From: Rhodospirillales bacterium | GTDB lineage: Bacteria; Pseudomonadota; Alphaproteobacteria; Rhodospirillales; Defluviicoccaceae | Direction of reading: 5' to 3' | DNA length: 8,216 nucleotides | NCBI GenBank assembly: GCA_030622775.1 | Contig: JAUXFS010000057.1 | Span: 1-8,216, forward strand | Shown: piece after piece, positions 1-6,239 of the stretch | Numbering within the stretch: position 1 is the first letter of the stretch | Layout of the letters: each line of letters starts with the position of its first letter | Made by a program: the position numbers and the translations under genes | The notes under the pieces: generated by a model | The model's input: the letters and a program-made list of their open reading frames with translations, nothing else | The model's database searches: none | What the model was told of the DNA's origin: nothing

Positions 1-20
1 ATGAATCCCGCGACCGCGCC

Positions 21-1415
21 CTACCGCGCGGCAGGGCCCACGGGCGCGGCAGGGCCCACGGGCGTGTCCGGCGCTGGGAGGATTTCGACGATCAGAAGCT
101 CGTCGGGTACGTCGATTGGAACGGCGACGGGGTTTACGTGGATAGCGACGGGTCGCGTTCCGTCACCGGGATCGGCGAGGCCGAGCCCGGTCGGCAGGTA
201 GGTGCGGACTTTGGCGACTGCTGTATTGAACGTCAGCTTCACCGACCGCGGGGTTGGGTGGAGATCCTTGCGCGCCTCGCGGTCCCAGCTCTCGACCTCC
301 TGCCAGAGGACTAGATAGAACACGCCGTTCTTCTTCTGGACCAGGAAGCTGTGCACGTCCTTCAGGTCGCCGCCGAGGTCGTAGTCCAGGCTGCCGGGGG
401 CGAAGTCGCCGTCCTTGTCGTCGAGCAGCGCGATCGTGTTCTTCATTGCGTGAAAGGACGGCCGTTTCGAGAAGTCGTTGCGCAGCAGCCCCCAGGCCTT
501 GTCCGGCTTTTTCGCGATCGGCCATTCGTCGATGATCTGATAGTTGAACACCCGCTCGACGTCGGGCCGGATGAAGAACTCGGCGGCGAACCGGGGAAGG
601 TATTTGGCTTTCGCGGCCTCGCTAACCGCGTACTTGGCGGCGGTTCTGAAGCCGTACTCGGTCACCCAGATCGGATAATTCGGCGTCAGGATCTTTGCGT
701 CCCGGATGCGTTGGTCGAGGTCATAGCTCGGCAGGCGGCCACCGGTGTAGTTGTGCAGGCAGCCCCGGTCGACATGGCCGGTGAGGTCTCCGAGGGCCTT
801 GTAATCCCGCGGCCGGCGGCGCCAGATCGACGGCGCGATCAGCGGTTTGTCGGCGATCTCGGGATCTTCCTTGATCCGCTTGTACAGGCGCTGGGTGAAC
901 GTCCTCAACTGGTCGGCCCAGTCGCGGTTTCCCAGCTTTTTTCGTTGCGAGTTGTACTCGTTCGGGCCTTCGAAAGACAAAATTGCGTTCGCGCCGACTC
1001 GTTTGACCCGCCCGATCAAGTCATCGATCGCCGCCGGATCCAGCGACTCGTGGTACTTGCCTTCGATCGCCCGGCTGTCGATTCTCAGGTTGAACCTGGT
1101 GCCGTGTTTGGCGTGCATCTTCCGAGCGCGAACGATCGCCGCGTCGTTGATCACGGTGGTGCGTACGTAACGGAAGCCGGCTTCGGCGATCGCGTCGCTG
1201 ATGGTCGACCAGCCGCGGTCGTCGAGAACGCCCTTGCGCCGGTTGATGTGCGTCACCACCCCGAGGGAATCGACGAAGTCGTAGGCCTTTCGCGCCTGGA
1301 CCACCTTGGCGTCGACCGGTTGCGCCAACACGACGAGAACGGCGAGGGCCAATAAAATTCGTCCGACTCTTGTTGGGCTCGATCGCGGGTTCAATCCTTG
1401 TCCGCCTTCGTTCAC
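21..1415 (-). CDS. Secreted TIM-barrel glycoside hydrolase-like protein (clan GH-A-like)
   Basis: Predicted exported protein of about 464 aa. With the GTG start at 1415, residues 16-36 form a signal peptide: Arg-flanked n-region, hydrophobic core around residues 20-31, and a cleavage-like PVDA before K37. The mature part looks like a beta/alpha barrel. It carries a GPNE motif (E153) after a predicted strand (AILSFE) and a WVTEYG motif (E253). This Asn-Glu and later Glu pair is the acid/base and nucleophile arrangement of retaining clan GH-A enzymes. A beta-rich C-terminal part (FYLVLWQE and after) resembles the beta-sandwich that often follows such barrels. The tail holds two PVGPAA repeats. 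The exact GH family and substrate cannot be named; a role on cell-surface or external polysaccharide is inference. Other possible starts are TTG at 1394, which keeps the signal peptide, and ATG at 1484. The open frame continues upstream to 2435, but that part is antisense to the dehydrogenase gene and is not coding. Confidence 0.75.
   Translation of the reverse strand: MNEGGQGLNPRSSPTRVGRILLALAVLVVLAQPVDAKVVQARKAYDFVDSLGVVTHINRRKGVLDDRGWSTISDAIAEAGFRYVRTTVINDAAIVRARKMHAKHGTRFNLRIDSRAIEGKYHESLDPAAIDDLIGRVKRVGANAILSFEGPNEYNSQRKKLGNRDWADQLRTFTQRLYKRIKEDPEIADKPLIAPSIWRRRPRDYKALGDLTGHVDRGCLHNYTGGRLPSYDLDQRIRDAKILTPNYPIWVTEYGFRTAAKYAVSEAAKAKYLPRFAAEFFIRPDVERVFNYQIIDEWPIAKKPDKAWGLLRNDFSKRPSFHAMKNTIALLDDKDGDFAPGSLDYDLGGDLKDVHSFLVQKKNGVFYLVLWQEVESWDREARKDLHPTPRSVKLTFNTAVAKVRTYLPTGLGLADPGDGTRPVAIHVNPVAVPIDVPDELLIVEILPAPDTPVGPAAPVGPAAR
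30..65. repeat. Two-copy 18-base tandem repeat in the 3' end of the glycosidase gene
   Basis: Bases 30-47 and 48-65 are near-identical 18-base units (17 of 18 match; each starts ggcagggcccac). On the minus strand they encode two PVGPAA hexapeptides just before the stop codon. The in-frame unit length means copy-number change would lengthen or shorten the tail without a frameshift. Confidence 0.85.
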
Positions 1416-1527
1416 GTGGGTTCTCTCACGGGCTATGTGAAAGTTTCGGCGACCCGGCTCTGTCTCCAGGACGTCCGCCCGCATCGAGCGCGTTCGCGCC
1501 CGCGAGTTCGCCACAACGGCTGTGAAA

Positions 1528-1556
1528 TCAATACTGTTCGCCGCGGGTTCGTTCAA
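1528..1556 (-). promoter_or_regulatory. Candidate promoter for the glycosidase gene
   Basis: Read on the minus strand, TTGAAC (1556-1551) and TATTGA (1533-1528) are separated by 17 bases, a sigma70-like layout. It would give a leader of roughly 100 bases before the GTG at 1415. Its -35 overlaps that of the divergent promoter. Match quality is moderate (4 of 6 and 3 of 6) and no transcript data are available. Confidence 0.3.
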
Positions 1557-1578
1557 GCCCTTCGCTTTGCCGTACAAT
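1552..1578 (+). promoter_or_regulatory. Candidate promoter for the dehydrogenase-cyclase operon
   Basis: TACAAT at 1573-1578 is a good -10 match, 45 bases before the ATG at 1623. The -35 is poor: TTCAAG at 1552-1557 with a 15-base spacer. A start near 1585 would leave a leader of about 38 bases containing the AAGGA ribosome site at 1609-1613. Confidence 0.35.
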
Positions 1579-1622
1579 GCGCTCCCGACAATGGAAGCGT
1601 TTCGACCGAAGGAAAACGGAAC

Positions 1623-2384
1623 ATGGCAATCAGTATCGATCTTGCTGGGAAGGTGGCGCTGGTCACCGGTGCGGGGCGGGGGATCGGTCGGGCGATCGCC
1701 GTCGGGCTCGCCGAGGCCGGCGCCGACGTCTGCGTCACCGCTAGGTCCGTGGCCGAGATTGACGAGACGGCGGAAGCTGTTCGTGCCCTCGGACGATCTT
1801 CGCTGGCGGTGGCGGCGGACGCCACCGACGGCAAGGCCGTGACCCGGGTGGTCGAGAAGGCCGTCGCCGAGTTCGGCGGCCTGCAGATCCTGGTCAACAA
1901 CGCCGGGATGGATCTGGCGAAGCCGCTGCTCGACACCGACGAGGACGGTTACGACCGGGTGATGGACACCAACGTCAAGAGCATGTTCTTGTTCACCCGT
2001 GCGGCGGGGCCACAGATGATCGCCCAGAGGTACGGGCGGGTGGTCAACATGGCCTCGGTCGGCGCTTTCGTTGCCGCCCCCAACCAGGCGATCTACCACG
2101 CCAGCAAGGCGGCGGTCGCCCACCTGACCAAGGCGACGGCGATCGAGTGGGCGCGGCACAACATCACCGTCAACGCGGTGGCCCCCGGCTGGGTCCGCAC
2201 CGAGCTGATCCGCCATCTCAGCGACGACGAGGAAAAGCTCGGCCGCTATCTGAAGGCAATCCCGTTGCGCCGGCTGGGCGAGCCCGAGGAGATCGCCCCG
2301 CTGGTTGCCTATCTCGCCTCCGATCTTGCCGCGTTCATGACCGGCTCGGTCGTCGTCATCGACGGCGGCCTGATGATCCCGTGA
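1623..2384 (+). CDS. Short-chain dehydrogenase/reductase, FabG-like (classical SDR)
   Basis: Protein of 253 aa, normal length for classical SDRs, which are cytosolic NAD(P)(H)-dependent oxidoreductases. The Rossmann nucleotide motif TGAGRGIG is at residues 15-22, NNAG at 92-95, and the catalytic tetrad reads N117, S145, Y158 and K162, with the usual 13-residue Ser-Tyr spacing. The PGWVRTEL segment after the active site and the C-terminal IDGG are also typical. Arg41 just after the second strand, with no acidic residue there, favours NADP(H). The ATG at 1623 is preceded by AAGGA (1609-1613), 9 bases away; the longer frame back to 1398 covers the promoter region and is unlikely. The cyclase gene begins 13 bases after the stop, so the two are probably co-transcribed. 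The substrate is unknown: 3-oxoacyl-ACP/CoA reduction or oxidation of another alcohol both fit. Confidence 0.9.
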   Translation: MAISIDLAGKVALVTGAGRGIGRAIAVGLAEAGADVCVTARSVAEIDETAEAVRALGRSSLAVAADATDGKAVTRVVEKAVAEFGGLQILVNNAGMDLAKPLLDTDEDGYDRVMDTNVKSMFLFTRAAGPQMIAQRYGRVVNMASVGAFVAAPNQAIYHASKAAVAHLTKATAIEWARHNITVNAVAPGWVRTELIRHLSDDEEKLGRYLKAIPLRRLGEPEEIAPLVAYLASDLAAFMTGSVVVIDGGLMIP

Positions 2385-2397
2385 ATGGGGCGCGGCG

Positions 2398-4062
2398 GTG
2401 AAACGAAACCTCAGGCTGGCGACGGGGCTGATCATCGCGGCCTACGTGATCCCTCATCTGATCAATCACGCGCTCGGCCTGATCTCTCTCGACGCGATGG
2501 AAGCGATGCGGCGCGGCATGGTGTTGGTCTGGGGGACACCGGTCGCCGGGGTGCTGCTGTTCGGCTCCCTCCTGCTCCATTTTATCCTGGCGCTGGAGGC
2601 GTTGTACCGCCGAAGCCATCTGCGGATGGCCCGCTGGCAGGTCCTCCAGCTTGTGTTCGGCATCCTCGTTCCACCCCTGATCATGACCCACGCGATCGGC
2701 ACCCGCGTCGCCAGCGAATTGCTGGGCATGGAGGTCACCTACGAGTACGTGCTCGCCGCCATCTGGTGGAGCGGACCGTGGATGGTCCTCAAACAGGCGG
2801 CCCTGGTGGTGGTGGTGTGGATCCACGCCGCCATCGGGCTGCACTTCTGGCTGCGCCTGAAAGACTGGTATCCGCGCGCGCTTCCCGTCCTTTATCCCTT
2901 GGCGGTGCTGTTGCCGGTTCTTGCCCTGTTCGGGTTCTTCCGCGTGCTCGCCGACGTGGCGGTCGCGGCGAGCGATCGGCAGTGGCTGCGTGAGGTGTTC
3001 GCCGAGCGCCGTGCGGCACCGCCCGAGATCGACGCGATCCTGAAGGGGATCGAGCCCGTTCTCCTGACGGTCATGGTGACCTCGCTGGCGCTGGTTCTGG
3101 TGGCGCGGTTGGTCCGTCACGCCTACCGCACCCGTCACGGGGCCTATCGCCTGAGCTACCCGCCCAACCGGGTCCTCGCCGCGCCGCTGGGCCAGACGGT
3201 GCTCGAGACGCTGCGCGCCGCGCGCATCGGTCACGCCAGCGTCTGCGGCGGCAAGGGCCGCTGCACCACCTGCCGGGTGCGGGTCGGCGGCGGCCTGGAG
3301 GACCTGCCGCCGCCATCGGGAGTCGAGATCGAGGCGCTTCGCCGCATCCACGCGAGCCCCGAGGTGCGGCTTGCCTGCCAACTGGCGCCGCGGCACGACC
3401 TCGCCGTGGTGCCGCTGCTGCCGCCCGACGCCACTGCCCGCGACGGAAAGCGCCCGGGCGGCGTCGAGGGCAAGGAGCGCCACGTCACCGCCCTGTTCGT
3501 CGATCTCCGCGGCTCGACGGCCCTCGGCGAGCGCAAGATGCCCTACGATGTGGTCTTCATCCTCAACCAGTTTTTCGCCGAGATGGCGGCGGCGCTGCAG
3601 GCCACCGGCGGCCACTATTCCACGTTCACCGGTGACGGCCTGATGGCGCTCTACGGTCTCGATGGCCCTCCCGAGGACGGCTGCAAGGCGGCGCTCGCCG
3701 GGGCGGCGGAGATGATGCGGCGTCTGCGGCGGCTCAACGAGTCGTTGGCGACGGAGCTCGCCGACCCCCTTCGCGTCGGCATCGGCATTCACACCGGCCT
3801 CGCCATCGTCGGCACCATGGGGCCGCCGGGCGCGCCCCACGTTTCCGCCCTCGGCGACACCATCAACGTTGCCGCCCGGCTCGAATCGGAAACCAAGCGG
3901 TTCGAAGTGCCGATGATCATCTCGCAAGACGTTGCCCGCCTGGCCGCCGTCGATGTCACCAACCTCGCCCACCATGAAGTCACCATTCGCGGCCGCGCCG
4001 GCGCGCCGATCGGGATCTACTGTGTCGAGGGTCCCGAGGCCGCCGGGGACCGGAGCGAATGA
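2398..4062 (+). CDS. cyaC: CyaC-like redox-sensing adenylate cyclase (6TM diheme-type anchor, [2Fe-2S], class III cyclase)
   Basis: Protein of 554 aa in three parts. (1) Residues about 5-240 form six predicted membrane helices (about 5-29, 45-69, 82-100, 129-151, 162-185, 221-239). His residues H20/H24, H61, H98 and H143/H149 match the tetra-His heme b pattern of diheme succinate:quinone oxidoreductase anchors. (2) Residues about 250-345 are a ferredoxin-like domain with C283-X5-C289-X2-C292-X34-C327. (3) Residues about 360-545 are a class III cyclase: metal-binding D369 (FVDLRGST) and D413 (FTGDG), and N490/R494 (GDTINVAARLE). Sinorhizobium meliloti CyaC has this same architecture and makes cAMP in response to quinone redox state; that role is inferred here. 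T409 sits where many cyclases carry a substrate-selecting Lys, so ATP preference is not proven. The GTG start at 2398 has GGGG 7 bases upstream. The gene lies 13 bases after the SDR gene, probably in one operon. The symbol rests on architecture, not proven orthology. Confidence 0.88.
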   Translation: MKRNLRLATGLIIAAYVIPHLINHALGLISLDAMEAMRRGMVLVWGTPVAGVLLFGSLLLHFILALEALYRRSHLRMARWQVLQLVFGILVPPLIMTHAIGTRVASELLGMEVTYEYVLAAIWWSGPWMVLKQAALVVVVWIHAAIGLHFWLRLKDWYPRALPVLYPLAVLLPVLALFGFFRVLADVAVAASDRQWLREVFAERRAAPPEIDAILKGIEPVLLTVMVTSLALVLVARLVRHAYRTRHGAYRLSYPPNRVLAAPLGQTVLETLRAARIGHASVCGGKGRCTTCRVRVGGGLEDLPPPSGVEIEALRRIHASPEVRLACQLAPRHDLAVVPLLPPDATARDGKRPGGVEGKERHVTALFVDLRGSTALGERKMPYDVVFILNQFFAEMAAALQATGGHYSTFTGDGLMALYGLDGPPEDGCKAALAGAAEMMRRLRRLNESLATELADPLRVGIGIHTGLAIVGTMGPPGAPHVSALGDTINVAARLESETKRFEVPMIISQDVARLAAVDVTNLAHHEVTIRGRAGAPIGIYCVEGPEAAGDRSE

Positions 4063-4077
4063 GCGGCCATACCGCTC
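4061..4077. terminator. Short hairpin between convergent genes, weak terminator candidate
   Basis: GAGCGG and CCGCTC form a perfect 6-base stem around a 5-base loop, beginning inside the cyclase stop codon. Only 31 bases separate it from the convergent PLP-enzyme stop at 4094. There is no T-run on either side, so intrinsic termination is doubtful. Confidence 0.2.
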
Positions 4078-4093
4078 GCGGGATCGCGCCCCG

Positions 4094-5299
4094 TCACCCG
4101 AGGCCGCGTTCGAGATCGAGGCAGAGATCGTCCGGATCCTCGAGGCCCACCGACAGCCGGAACACCCCGTCACCGGCAAATGCCCGGTAGCGTGCCAGTT
4201 GCTCTTCGGACAGCCGGAAGCTGGACGCCATGATCTCGTCGGTGCCGATCCAGTAGATCAGGCTGCGGTGGTGGCCGAGCGAGACGGCGTAGTGGATGAC
4301 CCGCAGTTCCTCCGCCATCCGCGCGGCGGCGGCGGGACCGTCGGCCACCTGGAAGGCGATCATTCCCGAGAAGGTGTCCATCTGCCGGCGGGCGAGGTCG
4401 TGCTGGGGATGGGACGGCAGTCCCGGATAGATTACCCGCTTCACCGCCGGATGAGACTCGAGAAACTCGGCGATCCGCATCGCACTGTCCGCGTGGGCGC
4501 GCATGCGCAGTGGTAGCGTCGCCGCCCCGCGCATGATCAGCCAGGCGTTGAACGGGCTGATGGTGCCGCCAAAATGCACCCCGGACTCGAGGGAGAGATC
4601 TCGGACAGCCTCCTTCCGTCCCAGCACCGCGCCGCCCAAGGCGTCGCCATGGCCGCCGATGTACTTGGTGAGTGAGTGCACCACCCAGTCGGCGCCGAGT
4701 TCCAACGGTCGCGTCGCGATCGGGGTGGCGAAGGTCGAATCGACCACCAGTTCGGCGCCGGCCTGTTTGGCCACGGCGGCGACCGCCCGGATGTCGGTCA
4801 GTCTCAGGATCGGATTGACCGGCGTCTCGATCCAGATCATCCGCGTCGCCTCGCGCAGGCCGCCCTCGACGTTGCGCGGATCGGAAGCATCCACCGCGGT
4901 TACCTGGATACCGAGGCGGGTCAGGGTTCCCCGCGCCAGTTCGGCGGTGCCGGCGTAACTGGCGTCGCTGATCACCAGGTGGTCGCCGGCGCTCAGCCGC
5001 CCCAGCATCAGCGCCATCGACGCCGCCATCCCGGAGGCGAAGGCGATGCAGGCGTCCGCGCCCTCCATTGCCGCCAGCTTCTCTTCGAGCTGGCGGATCG
5101 TCGGGTTGCCCCAGCGGGTGTAGATGAACGGCGCGTCGTCGGCCATGTCGTGGGCGGAGAAGCCGAGCGAGCTGTCGACGCCGTAAGTGGTGGACATGAC
5201 GATGTTGGGCGCGGAGGCGCCCGTCGCCGGATCCAGCCCTTCTCCCGCGTGCACGGCCGTGGTCCGTGGCCGCCAATCCCGATCCTTCCGTCGCATCAT
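4094..5299 (-). CDS. Trans-sulfuration family PLP enzyme (cystathionine lyase/synthase, methionine gamma-lyase-like)
   Basis: Fold-type I PLP enzyme of the Cys/Met metabolism family, about 401 aa from the start chosen here; the family usually has 380-420. Numbered from the longer ATG at 5326, visible features are YTRWGNPT (Y69 and R71, phosphate contacts from the partner subunit), FASGMAA at 96-102 (cofactor loop), the SYAGT segment (Y124), D196 for the pyridine nitrogen, the Schiff-base lysine K221 in HSLTKYIGGHGD, and R390 in FRLSVGLED for the substrate carboxylate. The family acts in the cytosol on cystathionine, O-acylhomoserine or methionine, and which reaction applies cannot be told here. 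ATGs at 5299 and 5296 have GGGAG (5308-5304) 4 and 7 bases upstream. The ATG at 5326 has GGAGG only about 16 bases away, so a shorter start is preferred. The gene converges on the cyclase and diverges from the flavoprotein gene. Confidence 0.88.
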   Translation of the reverse strand: MMRRKDRDWRPRTTAVHAGEGLDPATGASAPNIVMSTTYGVDSSLGFSAHDMADDAPFIYTRWGNPTIRQLEEKLAAMEGADACIAFASGMAASMALMLGRLSAGDHLVISDASYAGTAELARGTLTRLGIQVTAVDASDPRNVEGGLREATRMIWIETPVNPILRLTDIRAVAAVAKQAGAELVVDSTFATPIATRPLELGADWVVHSLTKYIGGHGDALGGAVLGRKEAVRDLSLESGVHFGGTISPFNAWLIMRGAATLPLRMRAHADSAMRIAEFLESHPAVKRVIYPGLPSHPQHDLARRQMDTFSGMIAFQVADGPAAAARMAEELRVIHYAVSLGHHRSLIYWIGTDEIMASSFRLSEEQLARYRAFAGDGVFRLSVGLEDPDDLCLDLERGLG

Positions 5300-5432
5300 C
5301 GTGCTCCCATCCAGGTTGTCCGGCATGGTAGCCCAGTTGAATCCTCCGTGACATTGTTCGATTGCGCGGACGGATTACGTGCTAACGTGTGGAAACCAAT
5401 AGGGGAAACATCGGCTGGAACGACTTCACATC
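5300..5432. promoter_or_regulatory. Divergent intergenic region between PLP-enzyme and flavoprotein genes
   Basis: These bases must hold both promoters, since the flanking genes point outward. The stretch around 5341-5400 is noticeably more AT-rich than the genes. I see only weak, ambiguous -35/-10 pairs (for example TTGGTT and TAATCC, 16 bases apart, on the minus strand) and no clear operator palindrome. Confidence 0.35.
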
Positions 5433-6086
5433 ATGGACGAATTCACCGTTACCGAGCGCACCCGCGCCAAACGGCTCTTTTCTCGTGCCCGATACGACCG
5501 CCAGACCGTCTACGCCATCCTCGACGCCGGTCTCGTCTGTCACATCGGCTACGAAATCGACGGGCAGCCCTACGTGACTCCCACCGCCTATTGGCGTGAA
5601 GGCGACAAAGTCTACTGGCATGGCTCGGCGGCCAGCCGCATGCTCCGCCATCAGGCGTCAGGTGCGCCGCTGTGTCTAACGGTGAGCCACCTCGACGGGT
5701 TCGTTCTGGCGCGGTCGGGCTTTCACCACTCGGTGAACTACCGCTCGGTGATGATCCTCGGCGAAGCCAAGGTCGTGGAGGTTGAGGCCGACAAGATCGA
5801 GCGGATGAAGGTTTTCATCGACGGAATTTTTCCCGGCCGCTGGGACGAACTGCGTCCGATCACCGCCAAGGAGGTCAAGGCGACGACGGTACTCTACATC
5901 GACCTGGACGAGGTCTCGGCAAAGATCCGCACCGGCATGCCGGTCGACGACGAGGAGGACTACCAGTGGCCGTGCTGGGCCGGCGTGGTTCCGGTCGAAA
6001 CCCGTACCGGCGAGCCCCAACCGTGCCCGCGGCTGCCCGCCGGCATCGATCCCCCCGCCTACCTCGACAAGCTACGCCTTGGCTGA
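5433..6086 (+). CDS. Pyridoxamine 5'-phosphate oxidase-like FMN-binding protein (NimA/Pyridox_ox_2 type)
   Basis: Protein of 217 aa, typical for the split-barrel flavin-binding group that includes the 5-nitroimidazole reductase NimA. Recognisable segments are the early CHIGYEIDGQPYVTP strand pair (residues 36-50), YWHGSAASRMLRH (61-73; the Ser/Arg cluster is expected to bind the FMN phosphate), LTVSHLDGFVLARSGFHHS (82-100), NYRSVMILGEA (102-112), and a Trp/Pro-rich C-terminal part with CWAGVVP. It is probably a cytosolic homodimer binding FMN or another flavin. The substrate is unknown, and a vitamin B6 role should not be assumed because this subgroup is distinct from PdxH. No strong ribosome site precedes the ATG at 5433 (only GGAA about 15 bases upstream), so translation may be modest. 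The gene stands alone, diverging from the PLP enzyme and converging on the dehalogenase-like gene. The shared PLP/PNPOx theme with its neighbour may be coincidence. Confidence 0.85.
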   Translation: MDEFTVTERTRAKRLFSRARYDRQTVYAILDAGLVCHIGYEIDGQPYVTPTAYWREGDKVYWHGSAASRMLRHQASGAPLCLTVSHLDGFVLARSGFHHSVNYRSVMILGEAKVVEVEADKIERMKVFIDGIFPGRWDELRPITAKEVKATTVLYIDLDEVSAKIRTGMPVDDEEDYQWPCWAGVVPVETRTGEPQPCPRLPAGIDPPAYLDKLRLG

Positions 6087-6089
6087 TCA

Positions 6090-6108
6090 GCGATCTTCGT
6101 TCGATCGC
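6090..6108 (+). terminator. Hairpin just after the flavoprotein gene, terminator candidate
   Basis: GCGATC (6090-6095) and GATCGC (6103-6108) pair around a 7-base loop, starting 4 bases after the stop codon. The position suits a terminator or 3'-end stabiliser, but there is no T-tract. Confidence 0.2.
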
Positions 6109-6140
6109 ACCCCGGGCCGTGGCGTGAGCTTTGAGCGCTT

Positions 6141-6157
6141 CGACGGCGTTGCCGTCG
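6141..6157. terminator. Strong GC hairpin between convergent genes
   Basis: CGACGGC and GCCGTCG form a perfect 7-base stem with a GTT loop, mid-way in the 153-base gap between the convergent flavoprotein and dehalogenase-like genes. It could act in both directions. It lacks a T-run, so classical intrinsic termination is uncertain. Nothing else gene-like is seen in 6087-6239. Confidence 0.3.
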
Positions 6158-6239
6158 CCGCCGCCGAGCGGTATCTGGCTTGCCGGCAAAAACCAAGGGA
6201 TAGAGCTTCGAGCCACAGAAGGAGATGATCGCGTCTTTT

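Noticed and set aside
351..1355. 334-codon plus-strand open frame opposite the glycosidase
   Set aside because: No recognisable domain or ribosome site; antisense shadow of the glycosidase frame.
1416..2435. Upstream extension of the minus-strand glycosidase frame (804-codon open frame)
   Set aside because: It is antisense to the SDR gene, has low-complexity Arg/Gly/Asp-rich composition, and precedes a clear signal peptide start at about 1415.
2356..4179. 607-codon minus-strand open frame across the cyclase
   Set aside because: It is antisense to a protein with complete catalytic motifs; the peptide is Arg/Gln/His-rich shadow sequence, as expected in GC-rich DNA.
4170..5354. 394-codon minus-strand open frame overlapping the PLP enzyme
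   Set aside because: Same strand but another frame; Arg/Gly-rich with no domain, while the overlapping frame carries all PLP motifs.
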